Origin: Chytridium lagenaria
Taxonomy: Eukaryota; Chytridiomycota; Chytridiomycetes; Chytridiales; Chytridiaceae
Length of the DNA: 64,000 nucleotides
Assembly: GCA_025449115.1 (NCBI GenBank)
Contig: JAHLKC010000067.1
Span: 62,001 to 126,000, forward strand
Direction: 5' to 3'
Notes under the pieces: generated by a model
The model's input: the letters and a program-made list of their open reading frames with translations, nothing else
The model's database searches: none
Told to the model about the DNA's origin: nothing
Translations under genes and position numbers: made by a program
Shown: positions 40,088 to 52,085 of the stretch, piece after piece
How the letters are laid out: the number at the start of each line of letters is the position of its first letter
Numbering within the stretch: position 1 is the stretch's first letter

Positions 40088-40644
40088 GCCGTCGCCGAGT
40101 TTTTAAAGTAAGGCTTCGTTTTGGAAAGGTGGAGCTCCAGCCCTAATTACGGAGAACGAATTGGGAGTGGAAGTCGATTCCAGCTATTTTTTATGACATG
40201 TTAAACGCACGAGTTAATGCAAGTTGTGGGACAATTCCTCAATATATGCGAGTCTGGAAAACCTAGAAGTGCTTCGAGCGCTGGCAAAAAGGAGCGCGGT
40301 TTTAAATGAGGTGGTTGCCTTTAAGAAGTTGAGAGTTTCAATGTATATGTAGCTTTTATATCTTCACATACGTAACATGATATTTTCGTTTTAAACGAGC
40401 GTGTTATTCATAAGTTACAAAGTAGAGTATATGACGCCGTATATTTTGAAAACAATAATTGCGAAATGGTGTTGTTTTAAAAAAACAAACTGGGATATTT
40501 CAAAGACATTTTGGAACCCATTTTGGAGTTTCTGCTCGCTTGGCAGCTCTCAAACTATAAAAGAGAAAGAAAAGGGACGAAAAAAATCAAAACGATGAAT
40601 GTGAATATACATCTTTCCGACAACGACAACAAAAAGATTGAAGA
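40088..40644. other. Spacer, no gene recognised
   Basis: Promoter side of the unidentified gene and 3' side of the CBM-DM9 gene. Near 40410-40600 the sequence is AT-rich. No RNA or protein gene is supported. Confidence 0.4.
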
Positions 40645-41968
40645 TTAAGCGTAGCAAGCAACTTTGTAGGTCCTGGAGGTAACCTCTTTTCCGCCATAGG
40701 GGAACACCATGCCGTCGTTAATGTGCTCACCGGCCTTGCCGATCTGTACGCTGTTGTTGTAGAAAGTCTGTGCAAGGAAGAGGATGCGGCCATCCTTCTC
40801 CTGACCAGCCGCAATAGGAAGAGCGTTCTGCAGGGAGGAAGTGGAACATGCGCCGGAGACCTCCACCCACTTGATGGCGTTGACGTTGCCGCAGAGTACC
40901 TGGAACTTATCATCCTTAATGGAAATTTCCTTGTTACCCTGTAGATACAATTAGAATCATTCTTTTACTGATATTGTAAAGAAACTCTGATGAGCCGGCC
41001 TTAACTTACATAACCGATGTTACATCCCATCTTGGGATTTGCCTTTCCGACACACACACCGCTGTCATGATAAACCCTGGCTGCAAAGAGAGACGAACCA
41101 TCACCGTCGGAGCCGCACTGGATGGCATTGGAGGGCATGTACTTGCCCTCGGTGTGATCCAGAAGAGAGGCTTGTTCTCCCTCTGGTCGTTCTGGGAGAC
41201 AATCGTAACCTCGTTGACCCAAGCATCTCGCTTTTGGTCATCGCTCTGGTTTTTGTGGAACTTGTACGCGGCGAGCCCACCAACACCAGCAAGAGCGCTG
41301 GCTCCGAGGACACCAGCTGCGACCTATTACGTAAGAGCAAAACCATTAATTAGCATTACAACAAATCCAGTAGGAGCGAATGATAAAACTAAACTACCTG
41401 AACATAAGGGTTCTCAAAGAATCCTGGCTTTTTGTGCTCCTGTTGCTGGTCCTGCTGCTGCTCCTGGTTCTGGTACTGCTCTTCCTTCTTCTCCTCGGGC
41501 CTATTTTCGTACGAAGGAGCAGGGTCGGACGGCCTCACTTCGTAAGAAGGTTTCTGTTCCTGCTGCTGGTGTTGCTGCTCCTGGTGGCCGCATTGAGAGT
41601 CATGCTGATGTGTTTGCTGATGGGTTTCGCCAGCCACACGGTTCCAAAGGGCCGGGGTCATGGGAGGCTCCCATCCGACTTGAGAAGTGTGGGGCTATAT
41701 TAGAAAAGACGAAAAGGTGGTTAACGATCAATGCAAATAGGTCAAGAAAACACGCGTTTTGCTATCTTTCTGTCATGATCTGCATCCATGGGCCTGATCA
41801 TGCATCCGGAGTGCAAGGCTGGGGAGCAGAATCATCAAAGATGAAGGACTACTTGTCCCATGCAGTTTTGAATGGGGATGTGAGGTGTACCTGGACGATC
41901 TGGTAGGTGACGCCCTGGTAGATGACCTTGCTGCCCTGAACGTAGTTGGTCTGTGGTTGCCACTCCAT
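40645..41968 (-). CDS. CBM5/12 chitin-binding plus DM9 (DUF3421) repeat protein A
   Basis: ATG at 41968. Exon 1 and the start of exon 2 form a carbohydrate-binding module 5/12: EWQPQTNYVQGSKVIYQGV, TYQIVQ, intron, PHTSQVGWEPPMTPALW, with the Trp and Tyr that bind chitin. A Gln/Glu/His-rich linker follows (about 95 residues), then a hydrophobic helix-like AAGVLGASALAGVGGLAAY, then two DM9 units: EGKYMPSNAIQCGSDGDG with ARVYHDSGVCVGKAN, and VNAIKWVEVSGACSTSS with AQTFYNNSVQIGKAGEHI. DM9 repeats bind mannose-type glycans in animals. There is no N-terminal signal peptide, so the glycine-rich helix may anchor or lead unconventional export. Introns around 41698-41892, 41322-41398 and 40938-41009. 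A paralogue lies at 46485. Confidence 0.82.
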
Positions 41969-42794
41969 GTTTAAAAGATTTGAAAGGGTTGATTGATGGG
42001 GATCAAGTGAGTCGAGAGATGCGCGATGGGCAAGTACTGCTAAAGTGATGAAAAAGCGCAAGAAAAAGCTGATGCCGGACACTGGTGGGGAAGCAAGAGG
42101 TGCCAGCTATTTATACGCATGGCCGTTAGCCCCAAATCCATTTTCAACCAGCCCTGTGGTATCCAAGGGTTGGTTGAAAGGAGAAGCAAAAGATTCGGGC
42201 TGGGTTGGGTTGGTGGCGCCAAAGAAATGTCCAAAGAAATGTAGCTTTAAAAGGAAATTATTTAAGTGAATTTTTAGGGACTTCAATAAAAAAAAGTGCA
42301 AAGCTCCTTAACCGGGTAAACAATAAATGATTCCTTAAACTTTGGTTAACCAAAATCATAATCCAGATTTGAAAATCCCTCTATATTAAGACTTATTTAT
42401 CACACGTTTGTTGTAGAAAAGAACGATGCGGCTGTTTTTTGGGAATACTTTGGAGTCGATACAAAAAGCTATGAACAAGCAGTTTTTCTTTTCTGTTGCA
42501 GCATTGAAATGATTACGAGTAAAGTATAAAATCTAAACCATCAAACATAATATGCTCTACGGCGGTTAAGTGGAAAGATGAAGTCTAAAGGGTTGCGGGG
42601 AACAGTACACACGGATTTTGTGGAAAACATGAGGCCAGACGCGTAAGAATGAATGAATACCAGAGATTAAACATTCGACCAAATATCAAGAAGTATAAAT
42701 AAAATTAGTATGTCACGATCAGTCATAAAGATAGCACTGCTAGAGATCCTTAAGCATTCCCGAGCGATTGCTGATATTTAATTTTCATTAACTC
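41969..42794. other. Spacer, no gene recognised
   Basis: The first 200 bases are the CBM-DM9 A promoter with a possible TATA-like tatttatacg at about 42109. The rest is AT-rich with no gene. Confidence 0.45.
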
Positions 42795-45700
42795 TTAGAT
42801 GAATGCCATTCCATTACTCCCATCGAATTGCTCAGGCGGAATGCTGTTGTCGCGCAAGAGATCTGATAGAAGCTCATTTAAGACGGCCTGAGTGAGAAGG
42901 GGAGCAGTGGAAAACTTTCCGGGACGAATTACTGTTCGAAGAGAAACGTGTTCCTTGATGCAGCACTCAAATCGCAATGAGAGGTTCCTCTTAGCTTGCC
43001 TGCAACATCTTTTTATACTTTGGTGCGGTCAGCACAAACGAATCAATATAGTTCGCTTACGAAATTGACTCCACAGTGTACCCGTTAGTCTCCAATACAT
43101 TGTAAAAGGACTCTTCCAGCTTCAACGGAAAGATTTGAGTGAACTTCAACATTATCTGAGCATGACTTATATCTTCCACATTTGCGGTTCCCTCAGTCGC
43201 GTCAGCCTCTTGAGGCTGTACCGAGGCTCCTGAAACCGACCTACAAAGCAGAGTCATACTGGATTCATGGAGAGGTAGACTTGCGCGTTGATTGGTATCA
43301 CGCTGACCATAGCCGTTAACACCAGACTCCATTGGTTCTTCTAATTTATCCTGCAATGGATGGTTCTGAGACCTGCAAACATTCACATCTGAAGAAGAGG
43401 GGGTGGAAGGGACGGCATGCTGATTGGCTTGCGACGTCTGGCCCGATGTGATAAGCGAGGAAACGTCGCGGTTGTCGCTAATATCGGCTCCAAAGTCGGC
43501 GCTTGTTTCAGAACAAGACTGAGTTAAACTGGTCGAGGTCGCAACGTTTGTTTCCGAAAATGAAGCCTGAGTAGCATCATGAACCGAGTCACCAAGTGGA
43601 ATGTCGTGGGGAGGAGAACATGCAACCTTGCTACTGCTGTGAGTGGATGAGGGGGATGATTCGACGTCGCAGAGGTTATATTCGCCGTTATCGGCCGCTT
43701 TCTTCAATGCATTTCTCGCTTTCTTCTCCCTTCTACGGCGCTGCTTCCCACTCAACAATTCGCGTTCAGATTCGATTAAACAGGGTACAGTTCAGTGGAG
43801 CACTTGATATTATAGTAGAAGACGAAAAGATATCGAAGTTAGAAGGGACTGGCACGGTATAAATTTCAACATCGACGGCGGCGTGAGAGCATGGGTTTCC
43901 ATTTCCACGTTCTGCTTTCCCATTAATACTTGTTCCAGTCACCATAGCGTTAACAGGTCCCATATCCAAGTTATCAGAGGTGCGGTAGGTGCTTGAAGAA
44001 ATACCATCCGCGTTGTCTTTAGAAAGCGGGGTTCCCCCATTGGCAGATTCGTCAAGAGGTAGAGTGGATAAAGTCGATGGAGTTGGGACGGAATGAGTGG
44101 GAGCAAAAATAGGGGTGGGGGTAAACGATGAGGCCAAAGTATCCTGTGCCAATGTCGTCGGAGTAACCGAATCTGCGCTACCTTCAAAGATCTCCATATC
44201 CGCATCGGGGTCCAAACTCTTTCCTTTCGTGACCGCCTCGTCAGAATTTTTGCACTAGATGTACCAGCCGTGGTGTGGGCAGAGTGATCGCAAAGGGAAA
44301 AGTTTTTACAATTATCTGCCAACGCCAGCGAGGTGAACTCCGATGTCGCAGTCTTCACATGAGCCGAGGATGTGGCAAATATTTCAAAGTCAGCAGCACC
44401 TCGTTCCGCAGGCAAACACTCCTTAGGATACTCGGGATATCTAACGCAGAAGAAAGATTCTGGGAGAAATGATTCATGTCGGAAATGTCCGCGTCCTCTG
44501 CCTTATCCTTATCCACTGCCTTATCCTTATCCTCTGAACCCTTTCCGTCCGCCACGTAGCCGTTTTCAATGCCAGAAAGCTTTGCAATGAGAGATTCATT
44601 CAGATTAATTTCCTGAGAGGTTTGGACATTTAGGGAGGTGGTCTCGACAGGAGCAGCAGGCTTGGTAATATCTCCCAGATTAACGGCGCTTGCCCCGGTA
44701 GGCAGCCATCCTCAGCAACCCTGGCCATCCCAGAAGTATTTAAAAGTTCTTGGGACGTTAAGTGGACTTCAGGAACGTCAACGCTCTCATTCCTCTTCTC
44801 CACTGTCCTCGCCTCATGTTTATGATGGTTAATAGATGGCTTGTAAATTACCATCGCTTGACATCGTACGTCAGATGATGTAGCGGCGATCTCCATTGGA
44901 GCCAGGAGCCTGGCATCTCCCACCTTCATCACTTCCTCCGAAGGCAAGCTCCTTTTTGATATTTTGTAAGGCTCTTGGAGGCGGACGAAAGATCCTGGGA
45001 GCTGAGATCGACATTGAAAACGTCCACTTCGACGCTCTTCTCTTCCTTAGTGCTCAGATTATCCAATATGTTCATTGAGACACTTCCTGTGGAAACTTTG
45101 GCCTCGGCGGAAAGATTTCGGAACTTAGAAGGCTTTTTCAACGCGTCCCTGGCCTTCTTCGCCTTCCTGCGTCGCGATTTTCCGTTCAAAGCAACCTCAG
45201 GTTCTGAAAGCTCAACCTGAAGAACTGTGGCTTGACGACCGGTGTCAGAGTCCTTGCGGTCGGCGTTAATAGCCTCTTTGACTCTGTCCACCTTCATATC
45301 CATTGCGTTCTGTTTGTCGGTACCCTTGGCGTACTCAGCTTCTGACGGCTCAACCTCAGGAGCTGCGGCTAGGATATCGTCGATGTTGTCGAGGTCGACG
45401 TCAGGCGCATGATTGACTCCGTCCATCTTTACGTCCATTGCGTTTTGGATGTCGGCATCCTTGAAATCCTCAGCCTCTACTGGTGGAGCTGCAAGTTTGA
45501 CATCAGCATTAGAGTCGTCTACCCTCATCTCTTCTAAGTATTCAGATTCAGACCTCTACTGGCCTGAACTTTGATTCATCAACCTGCGGAAAGGCAGCTT
45601 GGAGGTCGACATCAGAAATTGTTGAAATCAGCGTTAACGCCCTCGGTAACTCCGTCCGCCCTCATCTCCGCTGGGTTTTCAGATTCGACGCCTTTGCCAG

Positions 45701-45906
45701 CCTCAACTTGTGACAGGATCAATCTGAAGAGGTGCAGCTTGGAGCTCGACGTCAGAGCCGTCGAGTTCGGCGTTAGCGGCCTCTTTGACCAAGTCAATTG
45801 TCAAATCCACCTTCACGTCAAAACTTTTCTGATCTTGGCCACCCTTGACAACATTCTTTAAAGCATTCTTCATCCGCCTTCCCGTCGCTTTATTGCGTTT
45901 TGCCAT
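42795..45906 (-). CDS. Large repetitive acidic protein with three basic KARxALKK motifs
   Basis: ATG at 45906 (MAKRNKATGRRMKNALKNVV). A chain of degenerate ~38-residue acidic repeats follows, of type DVKVDLTIDLVKEAANAE, then GSDVELQAAPLQ; later copies are MRVDDSNADVKLAAPPVEAE and MDMKVDRVKEAINADRKDS. Two further basic blocks, GKSRRRKAKKARDALKK and GKQRRRREKKARNALKKAAD, are spaced along it, and a Ser/Thr-rich part with SAPLNCTLFNRI lies between. The C-terminal exon (42795-42980) is more compact: LRFECCIKEHVSLRTVIRPG, LNELLSDLLRDNSIPPEQFD. At least five base shifts break the reading. The basic blocks look like nuclear localisation or nucleic-acid contacts. It could be two adjacent related genes rather than one. 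Family not recognised. Confidence 0.5.
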
Positions 45907-46484
45907 ACTGTTGAAAGATGGGTAACTTCTTGAGAGAAGTGAGAACATTCAGGATATGGTGGGGAGTTTGCGGACAAAAGTTAAGACCAAGTGCTTACCT
46001 CAACTGCGATTATTGATCTGTAAAGTCTTTTGAGATGCGACGCAATTGTTTGATGGCTCTGGAGCTGAGCTGTCAACTGAACTTTCAAGAAACGTTGCAA
46101 ACAGGAGAAACTTTATGCGATACTGAGAGTTATGGTGTAAATCTGGCTATGGGATCACCATCAATAATCCGTACCGTTACGTCCGAGAATTGGTGACTGC
46201 AGAAACATGGTACAGACGCAAAATGGACAGAGCTAAGAAAAAAAAAGAGAATAAACAGTTTCGAACTCGCAGGGATTGGCCAAAAACAGTTGGTATATAT
46301 ATGCATTTATCTGCATTGTAAAGTGACAGCTCAGAAGTAATGAAAAAAGCGTAATAGAAGTAAAGACCTTTCTATGCAAGATAAGCAGCACTTGTTCTCA
46401 AGCAAAACAAAGAAGAACAGAAAACAAATATGAGTGGAAAGAAAATCAGTATCAATAAAAAGCCTAACTTATACGCGTCAGCTT
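45907..46484. other. Spacer, no gene recognised
   Basis: Contains the promoter of the repetitive protein and the 3' flank of CBM-DM9 B. No gene features seen. Confidence 0.4.
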
Positions 46485-47840
46485 TCACGCAAAACAAACA
46501 ACCTTGTAAGAAGGCGCAACAACCTCCTTTCCACCGTAGGGGAAAAACATGCCATCATTGATATGAGCACCAGCCTTCCCGACTTGCACGCTGTTATTGT
46601 AAAAAGCTTGAGCAACGTAAAGAGGGCGTCCATCATTCTCCTGTCCAGCTTCAATTGGTTGAGCGTTTTGAAGAGACGCGGTGATGCAAGGGCCTGTGAG
46701 GTCGACCCATTTCAAGGCTTTGGGGTTGCCACAGAGGATTTGGTATTTATACTTTTTGATGCTGATTTCCTTGTTGCCCTAATGAATTAATTAATAAAGT
46801 AAGTAGACATAAAGCGTTAAGTAAAGTTGAGTTAAAAATAAAAGAACCACATTATGAAAAGTAAAATTACTTACGTATCCAATATTGCATCCCATCTTCA
46901 TGTTAGCCTTCCCCACGCAAACTCCCCCATCATGGTAACCCTCGCCGCAAACAACGGTGCACCATCTCCATCGGTCCCGCATTGAATCGCAGTTGGAGGT
47001 ATGTACTTTCCTTCAGTTGTCACCCAGAAAAATGGCTTGTTCTCCCTCTGGTCGTTTTGAGACATTGTTGTGACTTCTTCGATCCAAGCCGCACGCTTTT
47101 GGTCGTCAGAATGGTGCTTTTGGAATTTGTAGGCTGCTACTCCGCCAATACCCGCAAGCGCTGTGGCGCCAAGAACACCAGCAGCGACCTTGGAAATTAT
47201 TAGTCAGGAAAAGAGGTAGCCGATCGTCAGGAAGTAGCAATTGACAGAGAAGTTACATTAAGCAAAAATGGAGAGCTCACCTGAACGAGAGGGTTGTTGA
47301 AAAAACCTGCTTCTTTTCTTCCGGTTTTCCCTCATGTTTCTGTCCATCACTCTTCTCGTCTTTGCTTTCATATGTTGGTGCAGTATCAGACGGCTTCACC
47401 TCCGATGCAGGTTGAGTGTATCCGCTTGTTTGTTGCTGCTCAGCTGAAGGCTGGGGCTGATGTTGGACATGGGTTTGCGGCGGGGGATGTTGGGAGGTAG
47501 GTTGGGAGGTAGCACCTTCAACTTGATTCCAGAGGGCTGGAGTAAGAGAGGGCTCCCAGCCAACTTGAGAGGTGTGAGGCTGGAGCGAAAGATGTTTAGT
47601 GATCAACCCATATATTAGAACGCGTTCCGATTCAGAATGCATGGTATCATCCATCATCCATGCAAATATGGCTGCTGTAAACGGAGCACCACATGGGAGC
47701 AAACGAAGGCCAAGAAGATGTAAAAGAAGCAGTTGATACTGTTAAGAGGTGGAGACCAGTACCTGAATGATCTGGTAGGTAATACCGTGATGGATGACCT
47801 TGCTACCAAAGTCGTAGGTGGTTTGAGGTTGCCACTCCAT
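46485..47840 (-). CDS. CBM5/12 chitin-binding plus DM9 (DUF3421) repeat protein B
   Basis: Paralogue of the gene at 40645, same strand and same exon plan. ATG at 47840: EWQPQTTYDFGSKVIHHGIT, intron, PHTSQVGWEPSLTPALWNQV. The linker differs (Pro/Gln/Glu/Lys-rich). The helix-like segment is AAGVLGATALAGIGGVAAY, followed by DDQKRAAWIEEVTTMSQND. DM9 units read TEGKYIPPTAIQCGTDGDG, KMGCNIGY, and ALKWVDLTGPCITASLQNAQ with AQAFYNNSVQVGKAGAHI. It ends KVVCFA at 46485. A base shift near 47315 and two near 46930-46980 are seen. Strong conservation of the folded parts, with a divergent linker, suggests both copies are functional. Confidence 0.8.
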
Positions 47841-48327
47841 GTTCAGAAAATGCAAAATCAGTGGAGCTGTCGTGAGTACGCACGCCGAAGAAGATGCTGA
47901 TGGAAGTTTTGGAAGTTCGGAAATGAAGTTGTGGGTCTTTGTAGAAGCCGCCTTGATAATACGAGGAACTATTATGAGCCCAACCTCTTTTTGCTTTTCA
48001 AAGGGTTTCCATTCTCATATCGCAAATTAAAACGAAGTCCCAAAAAAGGGGTATATTTTATGTAGAAAGAAAGGCCAGAATTAAAAACAAAGTTGGTAAA
48101 GACGTGAAAAGATAGACAAATAAAAACAAAATAAAGTTAAGGTAATAACTGCGCGGTGGGAGAGAAAGATTCGTGAAGCGGGGGACAGGAACCAACGGGG
48201 GGACACTTAAACAAGAGCGAGAAAGGCAGCAAAAGTGGTTAAGGCAGCAGCAAAAAAGCCAAATAAAAACACAGTCATTACGAAAAGAAAAAGGAGACTA
48301 GCCCCCTCAATTCTCTGTTTTCGGTCT
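47841..48327. other. Spacer, no gene recognised
   Basis: A-rich sequence between the CBM-DM9 B promoter and the 3' end of the SH3 gene. No gene seen. Confidence 0.4.
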
Positions 48328-50825
48328 TCATGTCATGCGCTCTCCAGCAAATTCTCCAACTCTTTTACTTTCATCTATCCCACTCTCGGCAGTCACGTAA
48401 GAGACCCATGACGCGTCTTGCTCACCCAACTCCTCGCCATTCCACGGTTCGTTATCCTCATCATCCTCATCCCCATCAACGTCCCCAGTAAATACTGACG
48501 AGGTGCGATCCAATTGTACAGGAATCGCACCTGAAACCATCAGCCCGGTTGGTAAATACTCATCCTCTTCCCCTCCCCAATATCTCGTCTCCATTTCCTT
48601 CCCCACCAGACGCGAATACAGACGTCACTGACGCCACGGTCACATTCCCACCCGCGCTTGCCATCATGCTATACACCGACTTTCTCTCTTTCGTAGAAGG
48701 CGGCTTAAACCCAAGGCTAACACTTCTCGGCTGAGACCTTAATAATGTCGCCATTGGTAGCCTCAGCCGACGGCGTTGTTCCAAAAGAGCTGAAAGAGAA
48801 ACGTTTCCCGATTGGAAGTAATTGACGCCGGGTATGCAACAGAGGAAGAGGAAATAGACGGGGGACGGTTGGCGTTGCCGCGTTTTCCAGTGATGGAGTT
48901 AGACGACGTGTCAGCATTATGTTGCTGTTTTAAAGTGGTATTGCTGCGGTTTGGGCGGCGCCGGATGGAGTTCAGAGGAAATACACCAGTTTTACCTGCG
49001 ATGATAAAAGTTAAATCAATAAAAAATGAAGGCAAGTGACCAGTGGTTAACATCAAATCTCAAGTGAACGAAGGCCTACCAGTTGTAACATTCAAACCAT
49101 AAGCCCATGAATCCTCAAAAATTGCATAAACCGATATCAATTCCCCTCTTCCCAACTCCATCTCATCAGGCAACGTAGGTCGAAACCCAGAAAGGACCTT
49201 ATACACGAACCCACCCTGTGAATCCCTCGTGCCAAAACTACTCTGACTAGACAAAATCGATGACCGTCCGGGTGTTGACTGCGCAATAGACGCACCACCA
49301 AAGAATGAATTCCTCGTTGTATTGGACGTATTAAAGGGAGCCGTGGTTTTTGGATTGGCAAGCTTCCCATATACAATTCCAACGTTTCCACCTTGAAATG
49401 ATATGTTGTATCCGTACCCGTATCCCTGCCCATAGGATGCCATGGAATCCAGCGAGTCTTTATGGGCAGAGTCTGGAAGCTGTTGCGCTGTTCCGCCCTC
49501 TTTGTCAGGCATTACTACGTCCGACGGTGGAACCGCGCTAGGGCTTGATGATGAACTTCCGAACGCAAAGAATCCCCCACGACCCCTCTTTGTCACTTTC
49601 CTAACGTTCCGCTTAAGCTTCCCGGACCCTGTTGGACCACCCCACACTGGGCTGTTGTCATTGGCAGCAGCGTTAGCACCATCTCTTTTTCCCATGCATG
49701 GCGGGCAGGCTCGGCGTAGATCATACTGGCGCCTAGGCGAGTTTCCGGGAAAACGGTAGGACTACTAACTCCTCCGTTGTCGGAGACCATGAAGCCGTCC
49801 GTAGTAGCGTTGCGAGGTCCAACCTTCAGCCAAGAACTAATTCGTCGAAGATTCGGTGACGCTGATGCTCCAGCTGAAAGGGAACCCCGTTCTCTGTTAT
49901 CAACACCCCGAATCTGCAGGAACACTCGCCACACCACTACCCGTCATTGTCTCAGGTACCGAACCCATCTCCAGCCCCCTCTTCCATCCCTGACGTCGAC
50001 CCTATCGTTCTCGGCAAAGATTGCGACAGAGCCCCAGTGCCCCCACCACCTCTCGCGTAATCACATGCTGAAGCGACAAGCTCTGAGGAAGACGACGACG
50101 ACCTCAGGCTAACCCTGGGGTTGCTAGAAGGAGTTTTCCATCGAATCATCCAGATAATGCTGTCATGAATGCAGAAGAGGGTTTTGCATCGGACTTAGCC
50201 GCTTGACCATGTTTAAACACGTCTCCTTGGGGCCTGAGCATCCGATGCTTCCAATATGGAGGCATCGACATGTCCAGCCATTGATGTTGAATACTGCCTT
50301 CTTCTAACGGTGCTGGATGGTCAACTCCAACGGTATCCGTTCCAGATGTAAAACCTATTGCTGCAGGTGCATGACGGGAAGCCTGTTTCATGCTTTGTCC
50401 ACCATGAGAAGATTCGAGCTTTTCAGCCCTTTGCTTCCTTCTCCGCATATACAAAAATACAATAAGAACCACCACCGCGACAGCAAGAGCCACACAGATG
50501 ATGGCTGCAAGAAGAGCCGCCGAGAAGGTTGCCGATGTTGAAGGTGTTCCTGGGTTAAACACAGGAGGGATGATGATGGAATTGGTGGAAGTCGGATGAT
50601 GGTGGCATCTATTGGGGATGTCGCTTGGCTCAACTTTGATGACATGAACGTGAGAGGTTGTGATGTCGATGTTGCGGGATCGAAGGGAGATGGTGACGGT
50701 TCCTCTGGGCGTGGTGGTTGACCTCCAGCAAGGACAGGTGTGGATACTGTTGTGAAAAGGAGGAGAAGCAAAGTGGGCAGCGTAAAGTGATGATGATGGT
50801 GAGTGTTCATTTGTCGTGCTTGCAT
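48328..50825 (-). CDS. Single-pass membrane protein with cytoplasmic SH3 domain
   Basis: ATG at 50825 (MQARQMNTHHHHHFTLPTLL) with a signal peptide ending about VSTPVLA. A short Pro/Ser/Thr-rich outside part follows. After a base shift near 50575 comes a strong transmembrane helix FSAALLAAIICVALAVAVVV with stop-transfer residues YMRRRKQRAEK. The inside part is long and Ser/Gly-rich and leads to an SH3 domain: VLSGFRPTLPDEMELGRGE, ISVYAIFEDSWAYGLNVTTG, intron, KTGVFPLNSIRR, with ALYDY-like start degenerate but the Trp and PLN motifs present. An acidic tail ends at 48328. The layout recalls yeast Fus1 and similar fungal SH3 membrane scaffolds; orthology is not claimed. SH3 would bind Pro-rich partners in signalling or cell surface growth. 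Confidence 0.72.
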
Positions 50826-52085
50826 GGCAAAAGGTATTGTAAGAAAAACGAGGTTCTTATAAAAAAAGATGTGGGAATTAGGAAGGTAACGGGGACAGGA
50901 TTTAAGTCTCCTGGGAGTCGGTTGATGGCGGGAAGTGAATGATGGCAATGAGGCCCAAAAGGGATAAAGAAAAAAGTGTGCTGGAGGCTGGAAATCAAAA
51001 AAGGCTGGAACAAGGTTGGCGACAACTCACTGGAGGCAGCGATGGCTGCAACGGTCGGGCAAAACCACCGCATCAGACGAAACGGTGATGACTTCAGGCA
51101 CTTGCAGGCATGAGAGCGCGAGCACATACTCTGCCGCCGCTGCATTGCTGCTGACTTATGCATGCTCTTGCCGTGGGGCAAATATACGTCAAAGATAAGT
51201 TGGATGCAGCGCTTGCATCCACGAAGTATTGCAGGTAGAGGATGACGGATGTCAGCTGATAAGAAGGTGGACGTCCAGCAAAATCCAGCACCTGGTGAAG
51301 AAAGGATTTGCTGCTTCTTCACAGATGGGACACCTTGCTGGTATTTGCTTGGGCCAAAACGACCGGGAAAAATAAGGACGAAAAATTAGGTGGGGGGGAG
51401 CCAAATTAGTGGTTTTTTGGTTTTTGCAGCCTGTGGACGTGGTAATCATGAATGAGGACAGTAGGCGGAAGAGAGCGAGGTAAAGGTGTTTAGCGTGTAG
51501 GTAATCAGTTGTAATGAAGTAAGTAGTCCAGGAAGTGGTGGTATGTGGTAACGGTGTATATATGTATATAATAAGAAAAGTTATATGCTCAATATATGAA
51601 CACCAAAAGGGGAACGAACGACACGCGTCAACCATAAGCGTCTACTACCTTCGTCGCTATGCCCTACAGTCGCCCATCACAACCTCCGTTGCAACTTCTT
51701 TTGCAGTCATCAATCCTACCCTCTTTCGAGATCAGCTCCTTGGTCCATACTCCCGGACACTCTTAATGGCCAGGGGAAGCTCACTGCCCACGCAAAGACC
51801 ACACCGAAATTGAAGCGCGGTGACTCCCGGATCCGCTGGCGCCGAATGAGATGCTTGGATGTCGGAAAAAAAACCAAGCATCGAAATTCGAAGGAATAAT
51901 AATGGAAGGAAGTTAAGAACACGGGCTTCAAAAGAAAAACCCCTGGAAAAAAGAAGCCAAAAAAGGACTATTCGTGCAGCATATAATGATGTATCAGGTC
52001 TTAAAAAATGAGGCATCGCACAACTTCACAATCAAATAAAATCCCATAAGATCCTTAAGAGAATATCTTTGCACATAACATAACC
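50826..52085. other. 1.26-kb spacer with no recognised gene
   Basis: Upstream of the SH3 gene and downstream of the peptidase gene. Open frames at 51252-51635 and 51732-52016 (minus) and 51535-51813 (plus) show no signal peptide, domain or intron logic I can support. A small gene cannot be excluded. Confidence 0.35.

Noticed and set aside
50807..51322. 171-codon minus-strand ORF upstream of the SH3 gene
   Set aside because: Cys and His-rich text with no consistent motif; it overlaps the SH3 gene leader and has no intron or family support.
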